From Halopiger djelfimassiliensis (GTDB lineage: Archaea; Halobacteriota; Halobacteria; Halobacteriales; Natrialbaceae), in assembly GCF_000455365.1 (NCBI RefSeq), contig NZ_HG315685.1, positions 927,827 through 991,826 of the forward strand: a DNA stretch of 64,000 bases, written 5' to 3'. How positions within the stretch are numbered: the first letter of the stretch is position 1; each line of letters begins with the position of its first letter. This document shows positions 33,800-44,041 of the stretch, piece after piece. The notes under the pieces are model-generated. The model was not told the DNA's origin. It saw only the letters and a list, made by a program, of their open reading frames with translations, and did no database searches. The translations under genes were made by a program, and so were the position numbers.

Positions 33800-34954
33800 A
33801 TGCGCCGTCGACGGATCCTAGCAGCGGGCACGTTCGCCGCGCTGGCCGGCTGTGTGGCAGTTCCCGGGACCGGAACGGAGCCGACGGCCGAGGATCTCGT
33901 TCGCGACGCGATCGCGACGCGACGCAACCTGACCGATCTCTCGGCCCGTCGAATCACGACGGCCGAAACGCCGACGGAAACGTCGAGACACGTCGAACGC
34001 ATCTATCGGCGGCCGCCCGCGGAGAAACGCATGGAGGTCGTCGAATCCGACGACCCGGACATGCCGCCGGGAACGGTCTCGGTCAGGAGCCGTTCGATAA
34101 CGTGGGACTACTATCCGGACGACGGGTTGGTCTCCAAGCGCTATCACCCGAACAGGGTCGTCACCGACGGCCCGCGACTCGCTCTCGAGGACCTGCTCGA
34201 AGACTACGACCTCGTCTCCGAGGGGACCGAAACCGTCGACGGGCGCGAGGCCCACCGGATCACCGCGGAGCCGAAATCGGACGACGACCCCGACCGCTCG
34301 ATCGAGCTCCTCGTGGGCGAGACGGTCTACCGGATCCCCCTCGAGAACACCCCGGACGACGATCTCGAGGGGGCGACCGTCACGCGGTCGATCTGGATCG
34401 ACGACGAGTACCGGTATCCGATCGCCGAGCGAAACGTCGTCCGCAACGCCGACGGCGATATTTTACACCGGATGACCGTCACGTACGAGGAGCTTGCGAT
34501 CGACGAGGGGCTGCCGCCGGGGACGTTTACCTACGAGCCGCCGGCTGACGCGGAAGTGGTGACTATCGGCACCGAGCCGGACGGCATCTTCGCGTCGCGA
34601 GCGGCCGCAGCCACGAAAGCGCCCTACGAACTGCCGGAGCCGTCGGTTCCGGAGCCGTACGAACTCGATCGGGTAACCGTCGTCGAAACGGGACCGAACG
34701 TCGGCACGACGACGACGCTGTGGTACGTCGATCCCCAGCGTCCCGAACGGGAACTATTCGTCGCCGTTCGCGAGACGCGGCGGTTCGATCCGGACGTCCT
34801 CGAATCGATCTCCCTCGACGGGCGGACGGCCTACCGGCGAGACGGCCGGATTCAGAGCGTGTTCTGGGAATGTGACGACCTGAACTACGAGGTCTCGAGC
34901 GTGGTCGACGGCGACTCGCTGCGGGAAATCGCGTCGTCGATCGGCTGTCCGTGA
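33800..34954 (+). CDS. LolA/DUF4367-like lipoprotein (first of two)
   Basis: Membrane-anchored protein of 384 residues. The leader MRRRRILAAGTFAALAGC has arginines and a lipobox (Cys18). The mature part resembles outer-membrane lipoprotein carrier/sorting (LolA-like) proteins: RHVERIYRRPPAEKRMEVVES, SITWDYYPDDG and SIELLVGETVYRIPLENT, then a C-terminal DUF4367-like half (PYELPEPSVPEPYELDRVTVVETG). It shares domain order and the VAVP sequence after the lipobox with the 44042 protein. ATG 33800 begins the leader. In archaea such proteins probably bind lipid or sense the envelope; inference. Confidence 0.75.
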   Translation: MRRRRILAAGTFAALAGCVAVPGTGTEPTAEDLVRDAIATRRNLTDLSARRITTAETPTETSRHVERIYRRPPAEKRMEVVESDDPDMPPGTVSVRSRSITWDYYPDDGLVSKRYHPNRVVTDGPRLALEDLLEDYDLVSEGTETVDGREAHRITAEPKSDDDPDRSIELLVGETVYRIPLENTPDDDLEGATVTRSIWIDDEYRYPIAERNVVRNADGDILHRMTVTYEELAIDEGLPPGTFTYEPPADAEVVTIGTEPDGIFASRAAAATKAPYELPEPSVPEPYELDRVTVVETGPNVGTTTTLWYVDPQRPERELFVAVRETRRFDPDVLESISLDGRTAYRRDGRIQSVFWECDDLNYEVSSVVDGDSLREIASSIGCP

Positions 34955-35008
34955 GCGGCCGGTGTGTGGATCGGTACCGGTATAGGGTGGCCAGTCCACA
35001 GACCGACC

Positions 35009-36301
35009 ATGAACGTCACGATCTCGCCCTCGAGAGTCCGGGGCACGGTACGGGCACCGCCGTCGAAAAGCTACACGCATCGAGCGATCCTCGCTGCGGG
35101 GTACGCCGCGGACACGACGGTCCGTGACGCACTCTGGAGCGCCGACACGCGGGCGACCGCCCGCACCGTCGAACTGTTCGGCGGGACGGTTCGGCGGAGC
35201 AACGAGGATGGTCCCCTCGAGATCGAGGGGTTCGACGGTCGACCCGACGTTCCAGCAGACGTCATCGACTGCGGGAACAGCGGGACGACGATGCGGCTCG
35301 TGACCGCGGCGGCGGCGCTTGCCGACGGGACGTCGGTGCTCACCGGCGACGACTCCCTCCGCTCGCGACCACAGGGACCGTTGCTCGAGGCCATCGGGGA
35401 GCTCGGCGGCGACGCGTACAGCACCCGCAACAACGGTCAGGCGCCGCTGGTCGTCACCGGTCCGATCACCGGCGGCGAGGTGTCGATCCCGGGCGACGTC
35501 TCCTCGCAGTACATCACCGCGCTGTTGATGGCCGGGGCGGTGACCACGGAGGGGATCGACGTCGCCCTCGAGACGGAACTCAAGTCCGCGCCGTACGTCG
35601 ACATCACGCTGGAAGTGCTCGAGGCGTTCGGCGTCACGGCCCGGCGCACCGACGACGGGTTCGCGGTCGAGGGCGGCCAATCGTACGCGCCGGCGGGCGG
35701 CGAGTACGCGGTTCCCGGCGACTTCTCGTCGATCTCGTACCCGCTCGCTGCGGGGGCGATCGCCGGCGAGGACGGCGTCCGTATCGAGGGAGCACAGCCC
35801 AGCGCGCAGGGGGATACCGCCGTCGTCGAGCTCGTCGAGCGGATGGGAGCGGACGTCGAGTGGAACCGCGACGAGGGAACGATCGACGTCACAGCGAGGT
35901 CGCTCGAGGGGATCGAGGTCTCGGTCGAGGACACCCCCGATCTCCTGCCGACGCTCGCCACGCTGGGCGCGGTTGCGGACGGTGACACCCGCATTACGAA
36001 CGCCGAACACGTCCGCTACAAGGAGACCGATCGCGTGAGCGCGATGGCCGAGGAACTGGGGAAGCTGGGCGTCGAGACGACCGAAGAACGCGACTCGCTG
36101 ACGATCCACGGCGGCGACTCCCGGCTCGAGGGGGCGACCGTTTCGGGGCGTGGCGACCACCGGATCATCATGGCGCTCGCGCTGGCCGGACTGGCCGCGG
36201 ACGGCGAGACGACGATCGAGGGGGCCGACCACGTCGACGTGTCGTTCCCCGGCTTCTTCGACGCGCTGGCCGGACTGGGTGCGGACGTGGCTCGAGAGTA
36301 A
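35009..36301 (+). CDS. aroA: 3-phosphoshikimate 1-carboxyvinyltransferase (EPSP synthase)
   Basis: Cytoplasmic shikimate-pathway enzyme of 430 residues. The shikimate/PEP motifs are intact: [15 protein letters not shown] (~17-31), [12 protein letters not shown] (~88-99), [25 protein letters not shown] and the C-terminal [16 protein letters not shown] plus [20 protein letters not shown] 35009 (MNVTISPS) matches the family; the frame upstream overlaps the promoter. aroC follows 2.6 kb downstream, separated by a sensor kinase on the other strand. Confidence 0.95.
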   Translation: MNVTISPSRVRGTVRAPPSKSYTHRAILAAGYAADTTVRDALWSADTRATARTVELFGGTVRRSNEDGPLEIEGFDGRPDVPADVIDCGNSGTTMRLVTAAAALADGTSVLTGDDSLRSRPQGPLLEAIGELGGDAYSTRNNGQAPLVVTGPITGGEVSIPGDVSSQYITALLMAGAVTTEGIDVALETELKSAPYVDITLEVLEAFGVTARRTDDGFAVEGGQSYAPAGGEYAVPGDFSSISYPLAAGAIAGEDGVRIEGAQPSAQGDTAVVELVERMGADVEWNRDEGTIDVTARSLEGIEVSVEDTPDLLPTLATLGAVADGDTRITNAEHVRYKETDRVSAMAEELGKLGVETTEERDSLTIHGGDSRLEGATVSGRGDHRIIMALALAGLAADGETTIEGADHVDVSFPGFFDALAGLGADVARE

Positions 36302-36691
36302 GCGAACCGCCACTCCCGGACGATACATGTGTGGTGCCATGCTGCCATTCTCTTTCGCACCGCCGATATGCAAACGCCGGCAATGTACCAGTCGGTGAGC
36401 CGTTCGAGGCAGTCGCGTTCGTGACGAAATCGGGCGATCCGACGGCCGGACTCGAGCGCCGGCTCGGCGACCTCGTGGTCACCCACCGCGGTCTGGGAGT
36501 CCGGTAGGGCAATGGGTACGAGCCATCGGAGCTCGAGCACGGCGGGCAGTCCCCGGCGGAGATGCTCGTCCGGTTTGCGGCGTGTCGGCTGTCGGAACTG
36601 GTGTCCGACACCCGAAAGTGAGAGCCGTGTCGCCCGTCCCGAGGATGGATCGCGAGGTGTGACGGAGCAACGCTCGTGCGAGGCACCCGAG
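36302..36691. other. Intergenic stretch with a possible gene relic on the minus strand
   Basis: No supportable gene. On the minus strand between about 36370 and 36590, high third-position GC and an open frame reading DEHLRRGLPAVLELRW and HERDCLERLTDWYIAGV suggest the remains of a small cytoplasmic protein, but no start, end or family is recognisable. The rest (36302-36365) is relatively AT-rich. Confidence 0.3.
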
Positions 36692-38653
36692 TTACTGCTC
36701 GCAGCCGGTACTCGAGCGCGGCAACGCGATCGAGAACGTCGACCCCTCGCCGGGTTCGGACTCGGCCCAGATCCGGCCGTCGTGGCGTTCGACGATCCGT
36801 TCACAGAGCGCGAGTCCGATCCCGGTTCCGTCGTACTCCTCGCGGCTGTGCAGTCGATCGAAGATCTCGAAGATCCGCTCGGTCTCCGCGGGATCGATGC
36901 CGATACCGTCGTCGTGGACCGAGATCACCCATTCGCGGCCGTTTTGCTTGGCTTCGATGTGGACCCGCGGCGGTTCGTCCCCGCTGTAGGTGATCGCGTT
37001 GGTCAGCAGGTTCTGGAACACCTGTCGGAGCTGATTCCCGTCGCCCTCGACCCGCGGGAGCGGGTCCCGCGTGATCGTCGCATCGCTTTCGTCGATCCGG
37101 AGGCGGAGATCGTCGAGCACGTCGTCGAGCACGTCGTCCAGTTCGATCGGTTCGAACGGTTCGCCGCGAGTCTCCACCCGGGAGTACGCGAGGAGTCCGT
37201 CGATCATCTCGCGCATTCGATCGGCCCCGTCGACGGCGAACTCGAGGAACTCCTCGCCGTCCGCGTCGAGGTCGTCGCCGTAGCGGCGTTCGAGCAACCG
37301 GAGGTAACTCGAGATCATCCGCAGGGGCTCCTGGAGGTCGTGGGACGCCGCGTAAGCGAACTGTTCCAGTCGCTCGTTGGACTTCTCGAGGCGGTCGATC
37401 GATCGTTCGAGGGTTCGTTCGCGGTGGTGTTGCTCGAGTTCGTACTGCACCCACTGTCCCAGCAAGCGGAGAAAGACGCGCTCGTCGTCCGAGAACGGTT
37501 CCTCGCGGGGCTCGGCGTCGGCGAAGAAGAACGTTCGATCGTAATCGCCGTCGATTTCGAGACACGTTCCGAGATACGTCGCCAGCCCGCCGTCCCGATG
37601 GACGGTAACGTCGTCGTACTCGGTCTCGTTTTCGCGTTCGATCGAGATGCCCGCGGTTCGATCGCTGGCGACCGCCGCGGTACAGAAGGTTTCGGACAGC
37701 GGCAGTTCGAGACCGGGCTCGAAGTAGTCGTGGCCGTTTGCGTACTCGATTTCGAACCAGTCGGTCTCGGGATCGACGCGGGCCATCGCGCCGAGTTCGA
37801 GCCCGAACTGCTCGCAGCCGAGGTCGAAGAGGTCCTGTAGCTTTGCCTCGAACGGGCGGTCCGGATCGGCGGTGATCTCCGTCTGTTGTTGTAGATACGT
37901 CTCCCGGTCCTCGAGTTCGGTTCGTGCTTCGGTCCGATCGAGGAGTGTCCCCATCATCCGATCGACCTCGCGTTCGGGCTGGTCGGGGCCGAAGAACTCC
38001 GCCGGCGGAGTGTAGTAGAAGTTCTGACAGACCGTGTTGTCGTAGACCAGATGCGGGTGCGTCCTGATGATGTCGCGGATCACTTCCGCAGGGAACCGCT
38101 CGCGGTTGTACTGACAGAGGGCGATACAGTTTTCCTCGGGCAGCAGGCGGTTGAGTTTTGCCTCGTACTCGACGAGTTCGGCGAGCGGCGGATCGTCACC
38201 GAGGATCCACGTCATCTCGCCGGTGATCCGGAGGCCGTCGGACGCCGCGACTGCCTCGTCGATGGCGTCCGAAATGAATTCGATCATGTCGTCGGACTCG
38301 AACGCGCCGTTTCGGAGATAGGTGTCCTGGGCGGTGTGCATCGTGAGGGTCCCCGACTCGAGTGCGCTATCGACGTCGACGCCGGCATCGCGCATCGCCG
38401 CGAGGACCTCGTCGATCTCGTTTTCGTCGGCAATGTACAGGCAGCGCTCGTTGCGCTCGAGTCCTTGCCGCATGAACGGGATCGCGGTCGCGAACTGCTC
38501 ATCCTGTCCCTCGTAGATGGCCGCGAGGTGGTCGTTCGATTCGTGTCCGCCGAGGGCTTCGACCGGGCCGCGAAATTCGGGGCTTTTCTGAAGGGCTTTG
38601 AGGCTGCTTTCCAGACTCAACACGTCGTCGGAGTTTTGCGTCGTTTTACTCAT
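36692..38653 (-). CDS. MEDS-GAF sensor histidine kinase
   Basis: Soluble sensor kinase of 653 residues. Residues ~38-215 form a MEDS/DcmR-like sensory domain (HLAAIYEGQDEQFATAIPFM, ERCLYIADENE, GEMTWILG). A GAF domain follows (~265-405; EQFGLELGAMARVD, PLSETFCTAAVASDR), then a HisKA helix with phospho-acceptor His438 in YAASHDLQEPLRMI. The ATPase domain has QVFQNLLTNAITYSGD (N box), HDDGIGIDPAE (G1) and GTGIGLALC (G2). No membrane segment or receiver domain. No response regulator is adjacent, as is common in haloarchaea. Confidence 0.9.
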   Translation of the reverse strand: MSKTTQNSDDVLSLESSLKALQKSPEFRGPVEALGGHESNDHLAAIYEGQDEQFATAIPFMRQGLERNERCLYIADENEIDEVLAAMRDAGVDVDSALESGTLTMHTAQDTYLRNGAFESDDMIEFISDAIDEAVAASDGLRITGEMTWILGDDPPLAELVEYEAKLNRLLPEENCIALCQYNRERFPAEVIRDIIRTHPHLVYDNTVCQNFYYTPPAEFFGPDQPEREVDRMMGTLLDRTEARTELEDRETYLQQQTEITADPDRPFEAKLQDLFDLGCEQFGLELGAMARVDPETDWFEIEYANGHDYFEPGLELPLSETFCTAAVASDRTAGISIERENETEYDDVTVHRDGGLATYLGTCLEIDGDYDRTFFFADAEPREEPFSDDERVFLRLLGQWVQYELEQHHRERTLERSIDRLEKSNERLEQFAYAASHDLQEPLRMISSYLRLLERRYGDDLDADGEEFLEFAVDGADRMREMIDGLLAYSRVETRGEPFEPIELDDVLDDVLDDLRLRIDESDATITRDPLPRVEGDGNQLRQVFQNLLTNAITYSGDEPPRVHIEAKQNGREWVISVHDDGIGIDPAETERIFEIFDRLHSREEYDGTGIGLALCERIVERHDGRIWAESEPGEGSTFSIALPRSSTGCEQ

Positions 38654-38920
38654 GTGAGGGGAGGGAGCGGCTGATGGTGTTCGATGGAGCGGTGATTTCG
38701 ACAGCCGTACAGTGACGAACGAGGGACCAGCGTGAGTGGCCTCGCGGTCCGTCGATCGGACGGGTATTCCTACTCCAAGGAAACGGCGGAGAACGTAAAA
38801 GGAGCACGGTGAAACCGGTCAGGACGTGTGACTGTCGGTGAACCCGGACTCGAGGCGGCCGCCGTGAACCGTGCCGAAAACCCTGCAGTGCTAAGTGGCC
38901 GCGTCCCAGAGGGGTGGGTA

Positions 38921-40075
38921 ATGAACGGCAACCGCTTCGGTCGCCTCTTTCAGGTGACCACGTTCGGCGAGAGCCACGGGGAGGCGATGGGCTGTACCGT
39001 CTCGGGGTGTCCCGCCGGTCTCGAGCTTTCGGCGGAGGACATCCAGAAGGATCTGGATCGGCGCAAGCCGGGGCAGTCGATGATCACGACCTCTCGGGGC
39101 GAACCCGACGCCGTCTCGATCAAGTCGGGAATCCAAGACGGGTACACGACGGGGACGCCGATCGGCATGGTCATCCAGAACAAGGACGCCCGCTCGGGCA
39201 AGTACGAACCCTTCATCACCGCGCCCCGGCCGAGCCACGGCGACTTCACCTACTCGGCGAAGTTCGGTACGCGCAATTGGGGCGGCGGTGGCCGCTCGTC
39301 GGCCCGGGAGACGGTCAACTGGGTCGCCGCGGGTGCGATCGCGAAGAAACTCCTCGAGCGCGAGGGGATCGAACTCAAGGCACACGTCAACCAGATCGGC
39401 GACATCGAGGCTCCCGAGGTGAGTTTCGAGCAGATCACGGACCACTCGGAGGAGAACGATGTCCGCTGTGCCCACCCCGAAACAGCCGAGCGGATGCAGG
39501 AGTTGATCGCCGAGTATCAGGAGGCAGGCGACTCCATCGGCGGCAGCATCTACTTCGAGGCACAGGGGGTCCCTCGCGGGCTCGGCGCGCCGCGGTTCGA
39601 CTCGCTGTCGGCGCGGCTCGGACAGGCGATGATGGCGGTTCCGGCCGCGACGGCCTTCGAGTTCGGCCTCGGCCGCGAGGCCCGCGAGTACACGGGGACC
39701 GAGCGAAACGACGACTGGGAGTTCGGCCCCGACGGCGACCCGAAACCCGTCGAAAACGATCACGGCGGCATTCAGGGTGGAATCTCCTCCGGCGAACCGA
39801 TCTACGGCGAGGTGACGCTTCATGCGCCGACGTCGATACCCGCCGAACAGCAGACCGTCGACTGGGAGACCGGCGAGGTCGTCGACGACGCACAGGTGAT
39901 TGGTCGCCACGATCCCGTGTTGCCCCCGCGTGGCGTCCCCGTCGTCGAGGCGATGCTTGCGCTGACGCTCGTGGACTTCATGCTGCTGTCGGGACGGATC
40001 AACCCCGACCGCGTCGACGATCGCCCCGGCGAGTATGATACCGACTACCATCCAAGCAATCCGCGAAACGAGTGA
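38921..40075 (+). CDS. aroC: Chorismate synthase
   Basis: Cytoplasmic enzyme of 384 residues performing the last step to chorismate with reduced FMN. Family signatures are present: GESHGEAMGCTVSGCPAGL (~15-33), GRSSARETVNWVAAGAIAKKLL and the C-terminal RHDPVLPPRGVPVVEAMLALTLVD. ATG 38921 follows a GGGGTGGGTA ribosome-binding-like stretch and begins the conserved NGNRFGRLFQVTTFGES; the upstream frame is not conserved-looking. Confidence 0.96.
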   Translation: MNGNRFGRLFQVTTFGESHGEAMGCTVSGCPAGLELSAEDIQKDLDRRKPGQSMITTSRGEPDAVSIKSGIQDGYTTGTPIGMVIQNKDARSGKYEPFITAPRPSHGDFTYSAKFGTRNWGGGGRSSARETVNWVAAGAIAKKLLEREGIELKAHVNQIGDIEAPEVSFEQITDHSEENDVRCAHPETAERMQELIAEYQEAGDSIGGSIYFEAQGVPRGLGAPRFDSLSARLGQAMMAVPAATAFEFGLGREAREYTGTERNDDWEFGPDGDPKPVENDHGGIQGGISSGEPIYGEVTLHAPTSIPAEQQTVDWETGEVVDDAQVIGRHDPVLPPRGVPVVEAMLALTLVDFMLLSGRINPDRVDDRPGEYDTDYHPSNPRNE

Positions 40076-40125
40076 CGCAGTTGTGCAAACGTAACTACTA
40101 ACGCGTTTTTCGTCGTCGGTTCGAT

Positions 40126-40911
40126 ATGCGGGATTTTCACGTTCACTCGAACTACTCCGACGGGGAGTTTCTCGAGGGGATGGTACGGGCCGCCGAGGCG
40201 GCCGGTCTCGAGGGAATCGGGTTCGCCGATCACTGTAACGTCTCCTCGCGCGAGCCGATGGCGAAGGTCCGGAGCGTCTACGGGTTCAACCTCGATCTGA
40301 CCTACGAGCGCCGTCGACAGGGGATCGAACGGCTCCGGGAGGAGACCGCGATCGAGATCTACGATGCAGTCGAGATGGATTACGACCCGCGCGACGAACC
40401 CGAGATTCGGGAGTTCCTCGACCGGGCCGCCTTCGAGTACAGCATCGGGAGCGTCCACGCGGTCGACGGGAAAAACGTACAGGTGCCCGCGGAGTTTACA
40501 GGGGCAAGCGACCGAGAACTCGATGCGATCGTCGACGACTACTTCGATCGACTCGTCGCGCTCGTCGAGTCGGAACTGTTCGACACCGCCGCTCACGCCG
40601 ACCTCATCGCCCGAACGCCGCCGCTACGCGGGCGTGCGACCGAATCACACTACCAACGGGTCGCCCGGGCGTTTGCCGACTCCCGGACGATCCCCGAGAT
40701 CAATGCCGGCCGCGCGCTGACCGACGCGGAGATCGTTCATCCCGCAGAACCGTTTCTCGAGGTCTTGCGGGAGTTCGACGTTTCGGTTACCGTCGGCTCC
40801 GACGCACACCGTCCGTCGGAGATCGGCGACCGGATCCGGTTTCTCGAGGAGTTCACCGACAGGTCCGGTATCGATCCGGTTGCTCCGCCAGCGATTTCGT
40901 CACGGAAATGA
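40126..40911 (+). CDS. PHP-domain phosphoesterase (histidinol-phosphatase-like)
   Basis: Cytoplasmic metal-dependent phosphoesterase of 261 residues. PHP metal motifs are intact: RDFHVHSNYSDGE (~2-14), IGFADHCNVSS, AVEMDYDPRDEPEI, FEYSIGSVHAVDG, AAHADLIAR, and a C-terminal VGSDAHRPSEIGD. Closest known relatives by motif are HisK-type histidinol-phosphatases and RNase/PHP phosphoesterases; the histidine-pathway assignment is tentative because no his genes are near. It lies 50 bp after aroC. Confidence 0.8.
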   Translation: MRDFHVHSNYSDGEFLEGMVRAAEAAGLEGIGFADHCNVSSREPMAKVRSVYGFNLDLTYERRRQGIERLREETAIEIYDAVEMDYDPRDEPEIREFLDRAAFEYSIGSVHAVDGKNVQVPAEFTGASDRELDAIVDDYFDRLVALVESELFDTAAHADLIARTPPLRGRATESHYQRVARAFADSRTIPEINAGRALTDAEIVHPAEPFLEVLREFDVSVTVGSDAHRPSEIGDRIRFLEEFTDRSGIDPVAPPAISSRK

Positions 40912-41113
40912 AAAGCGGAGTGCTAGCGTGTTTTTCATCGGATAGATGAGGCCAATTATGAACGAAACACCCGTCCACATTAATTATCCCAAACCGGAAA
41001 ACGTGAACGATCGTCCATTCATCACGAAAGATCCTTGGTAATCTATAGCAAAGGCTTTAGGTTCAGTGGAGCAAAATTCCGCCACGGTTGGCCTACCGGC
41101 CACTGATTTACAG

Positions 41114-43018
41114 ATGAGCGACGATGAACTCATCTGGCGAATCGCAGGGGGTTCCGGCGACGGAATCGACTCGACGAGCCAGAACTTCGCGAAAGCGCTG
41201 ATGCGTTCGGGGCTCGACGTCTTCACACACCGCCACTATCCGTCTCGAATCCGTGGCGGCCACACCTACGTCGAGATCCGGGCCGCAGACTACGAGGTAC
41301 AGTCACGTGGGGACGGCTACAACTTCCTGCTGGCGCTGGGTGACTCCTTCGCCCGCAACCCGCAGGAAGAGGCCTTCTACGGCAACGAGGAGATCAAACC
41401 CCTCTCGGAGAATCTGGACGAACTCCGGGAAGGCGGCATCATCGTCTACGACGAGGGCCTCATCAGCGAGGAAGACGTCGAGGCGCTCGATCTCGAGGCG
41501 CGGGCCGAGGAGAACGATTGGCACGTCTTCCCGATCGACCTGCGGGGACTCGCCAAGGAACACGGCCGGGAAGTCATGCGAAACACCGCCGGTGTCGGCG
41601 TCACTGCCGCGCTGTTGGACATGGAACTCGAGCACATCGAGGACCTGATGGAAGACGCCATGAGCGGTGACGTGCTCGAGTCGAACCTCGAGATCCTCCA
41701 CGAAGCCTACGAAATGACCCGCGAGGAGTACGACTTCGAGCACGACCTCCGTGCACCCGAAGGCGACCACGAGACCGAGCAGGCGCTGCTGTCGGGGTCG
41801 AACGCGATCGCCTACGGTGCGATCGACGCCGGCTGTCGGTTCATCGCCGGCTACCCGATGACGCCGTGGACGGACGTGTTCACCATCCTCAGTCAGAACT
41901 TCCCCGAGATGGGCGGCGTCTCCGAACAGGTCGAGGACGAGATCGCCGCCGCGGCGCTGGCCGTCGGGGCCAGCCACGCCGGCGTCAAGGCGATGTCCGG
42001 CTCCTCCGGTGGCGGGTTCGCGCTTATGAGCGAACCGCTAGGCCTCGCGGAGATGACCGAGACGCCGCTGGTCCTCATCGAGGCGATGCGTGCCGGCCCG
42101 TCGACGGGGATGCCGACCAAGCCGGAACAGGGCGACCTGGAGCACGTTCTCTATACGAGTCAGGGCGACTCCCAGCGCGTCGTCTTCGCGCCGGGGACCA
42201 TCGAAGAGGCCTACGAGCAGACCCGCCTGGCCTTCGACATCGCCTGGGACTACCAGATCCCGACGATCATCATCTACGACCAGAAGCTCTCCGGCGAGAA
42301 CACCAACGTCGACGTCGAGTTCTTCGACCGCGAACCCTCGCCGGATCTGGGGTCGACGCTGACCGAGGAGGAACTCCGGGAGGCCGCCCACGACAACTCC
42401 GGGAAGTTCAAACGCTTCGACTACGAGAACGCCGAAAACGGCGTTGCACCGCGCTCGCTGCCCGGTCAGAAGGGCGGTCGCTACCTCGCGACCGGGAACG
42501 AGCACTCGCCGGTCGGACACATCAGCGAGGACCCCGACAACCGCGTCTTCCAGATGGAACGCCGCCTCGAGAAACTCGAGTCCATCCGGACGGAACTCGA
42601 CGAGGAACGCGAGTCCAACCAGACCTACTTCGGCGACGAAGACGCCGACTACGGTATCATCACGTGGGGCTCCTCGCAGGGTGCCGTCGAGGAGGCCGTC
42701 GCCCGCCTGAACGAGCAAGGCTACTCCGTAAAGGGAATCGGCGTCTCCGATATGATGCCGTTCCCCGAGCGGGAACTGACGGAGTTCCTCGAGAGCGTCG
42801 ACGAGGCGATGGTCGTCGAGATGAACGCCACCGCCCAGTTCCGCGGACTCGTCCAGAAGGAGCTGGGCCGGTTCGGCGACAAGATGACCAGCCTGCTGAA
42901 GTTCAACGGCAACCCCTTCGAGCCCGCCGAGATCGTCGAGGGCTACGAGGTCAACGTCGCCGAGGAGGACCGCGAACCGACCGCACAGGTACGTATCGAA
43001 CCTGCTGCAGGTGATTAA
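41114..43018 (+). CDS. porA: 2-oxoacid:ferredoxin oxidoreductase, fused gamma-alpha subunit (PorA/KorA)
   Basis: Large subunit of 634 residues. The gamma domain (~1-195) has WRIAGGSGDGIDSTSQNFAKAL and SRIRGGHTYVEIRA. The alpha part (~215-625) has SGSNAIAYGAIDAGCRFIAGYPMTPWTDV, GASHAGVKAMSGSSGGGFALMSE and GVSDMMPFPERELTEFLE. With the 43022 product it would oxidise a 2-oxoacid with CoA and reduce ferredoxin. Sizes (634/311) fit the halobacterial pyruvate enzyme better than the 2-oxoglutarate one, but that is from memory, so KorA remains possible. ATG 41114 (MSDDEL) is chosen; TTTAGG and CTATAG elements lie within 75 bp upstream. Confidence 0.88.
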   Translation: MSDDELIWRIAGGSGDGIDSTSQNFAKALMRSGLDVFTHRHYPSRIRGGHTYVEIRAADYEVQSRGDGYNFLLALGDSFARNPQEEAFYGNEEIKPLSENLDELREGGIIVYDEGLISEEDVEALDLEARAEENDWHVFPIDLRGLAKEHGREVMRNTAGVGVTAALLDMELEHIEDLMEDAMSGDVLESNLEILHEAYEMTREEYDFEHDLRAPEGDHETEQALLSGSNAIAYGAIDAGCRFIAGYPMTPWTDVFTILSQNFPEMGGVSEQVEDEIAAAALAVGASHAGVKAMSGSSGGGFALMSEPLGLAEMTETPLVLIEAMRAGPSTGMPTKPEQGDLEHVLYTSQGDSQRVVFAPGTIEEAYEQTRLAFDIAWDYQIPTIIIYDQKLSGENTNVDVEFFDREPSPDLGSTLTEEELREAAHDNSGKFKRFDYENAENGVAPRSLPGQKGGRYLATGNEHSPVGHISEDPDNRVFQMERRLEKLESIRTELDEERESNQTYFGDEDADYGIITWGSSQGAVEEAVARLNEQGYSVKGIGVSDMMPFPERELTEFLESVDEAMVVEMNATAQFRGLVQKELGRFGDKMTSLLKFNGNPFEPAEIVEGYEVNVAEEDREPTAQVRIEPAAGD

Positions 43019-43021
43019 CCC

Positions 43022-43957
43022 ATGAGTGCATTCAACGCAATCGGAGAGGAACGGGAGATCGACCGGGACGAGTTTACACCCGGCGTCGAACCGCAGCCGA
43101 CCTGGTGTCCGGGCTGTGGCGACTTCGGCGTCCTGAAGGCGCTGAAACAGGCCCTTCCCGAAGTCGGCAAGACCCCGGAAGAAGTGCTGACGGTCACCGG
43201 GATCGGCTGTTCGGGCAAGCTGAACAGCTATCTGGACACGTACGGCTTCCATACGATCCACGGCCGTGCGCTTCCGGTCGCCCGCGCCGCAAAGCTCGCC
43301 AACACCGACCTCGAGGTCATCGCGGCCGGCGGTGACGGCGACGGCTACGGGATCGGCGGTAACCACTGGATCCACTCGGCCCGGGAGAACCACGACATCA
43401 CGTACATCGTCTTCAACAACGAGATTTTCGGCCTGACGAAGGGCCAGACGTCGCCGACCAGCCCGAAGGGACACAAGTCCAAGACCCAGCCTTCGGGCAG
43501 CGCGAAGACGCCGCTGCGGCCGCTGTCGATGTCGCTCAACGCCGGCTCGAGCTACGTGGCACGTACCGCCGCGGTCAACCCGAACCAGGCCAAGGAGATC
43601 ATCAAGGAGGCCATCGAACACGACGGCTTCGCCCACGTGGACTTCCTGACCCAGTGTCCGACCTGGAACAAGGACGCCCGCCAGTACGTCCCCTACGTCG
43701 ACGTACAGGAGTCCGACGACTACGACTTCGACGTCACCGACCGGCAGGAAGCCGTCGAGATGATGCACGAGACCGAGAACGCGCTCTACGAAGGAACGGT
43801 CCTGACGGGCCGGTACTACGTCGACGAGGACCGGCCGTCCTATCAGGAAGAGAAGGAGGCGGTCGGCGAGATGCCCGAAGAGCCACTCGCCGAACGGTAC
43901 TTCGACGACGACGTCGAGTGGGAGCGCAGCTACGACCTCCTCGACCGACACACGTAG
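43022..43957 (+). CDS. porB: 2-oxoacid:ferredoxin oxidoreductase beta subunit (PorB/KorB)
   Basis: Thiamine-pyrophosphate-binding subunit of 311 residues. QPTWCPGCGDFGVLKAL (~24-40) and IGCSGKLNSY carry the conserved cysteines; GGDGDGYGIGGNHWIHSAREN followed by NNEIFGLTKGQTSPTS is the TPP/Mg site. It has no ferredoxin domain, so the enzyme passes electrons directly to soluble ferredoxin, as in other halobacteria. The start lies 3 bp after the alpha stop. The N-terminus (SAFNAIGEEREIDRDEF) supports the pyruvate-type assignment, from memory. Confidence 0.88.
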   Translation: MSAFNAIGEEREIDRDEFTPGVEPQPTWCPGCGDFGVLKALKQALPEVGKTPEEVLTVTGIGCSGKLNSYLDTYGFHTIHGRALPVARAAKLANTDLEVIAAGGDGDGYGIGGNHWIHSARENHDITYIVFNNEIFGLTKGQTSPTSPKGHKSKTQPSGSAKTPLRPLSMSLNAGSSYVARTAAVNPNQAKEIIKEAIEHDGFAHVDFLTQCPTWNKDARQYVPYVDVQESDDYDFDVTDRQEAVEMMHETENALYEGTVLTGRYYVDEDRPSYQEEKEAVGEMPEEPLAERYFDDDVEWERSYDLLDRHT

Positions 43958-44041
43958 CGTCACTACACCGACGCGAATCCGCGTTTGTGACTCGAGGCCG
44001 GCGGGACGTGGCCTCGAGCCCGGACGACGAAGATCGACCCC

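Noticed and set aside
34754..36373. 539-codon minus-strand open frame opposite aroA
   Set aside because: Shadow of aroA, whose active-site motifs are unambiguous.
42038..43963. 641-codon minus-strand open frame opposite porA/porB
   Set aside because: Shadow frame; opposite-strand motifs for TPP and 2-oxoacid oxidoreductase are complete.
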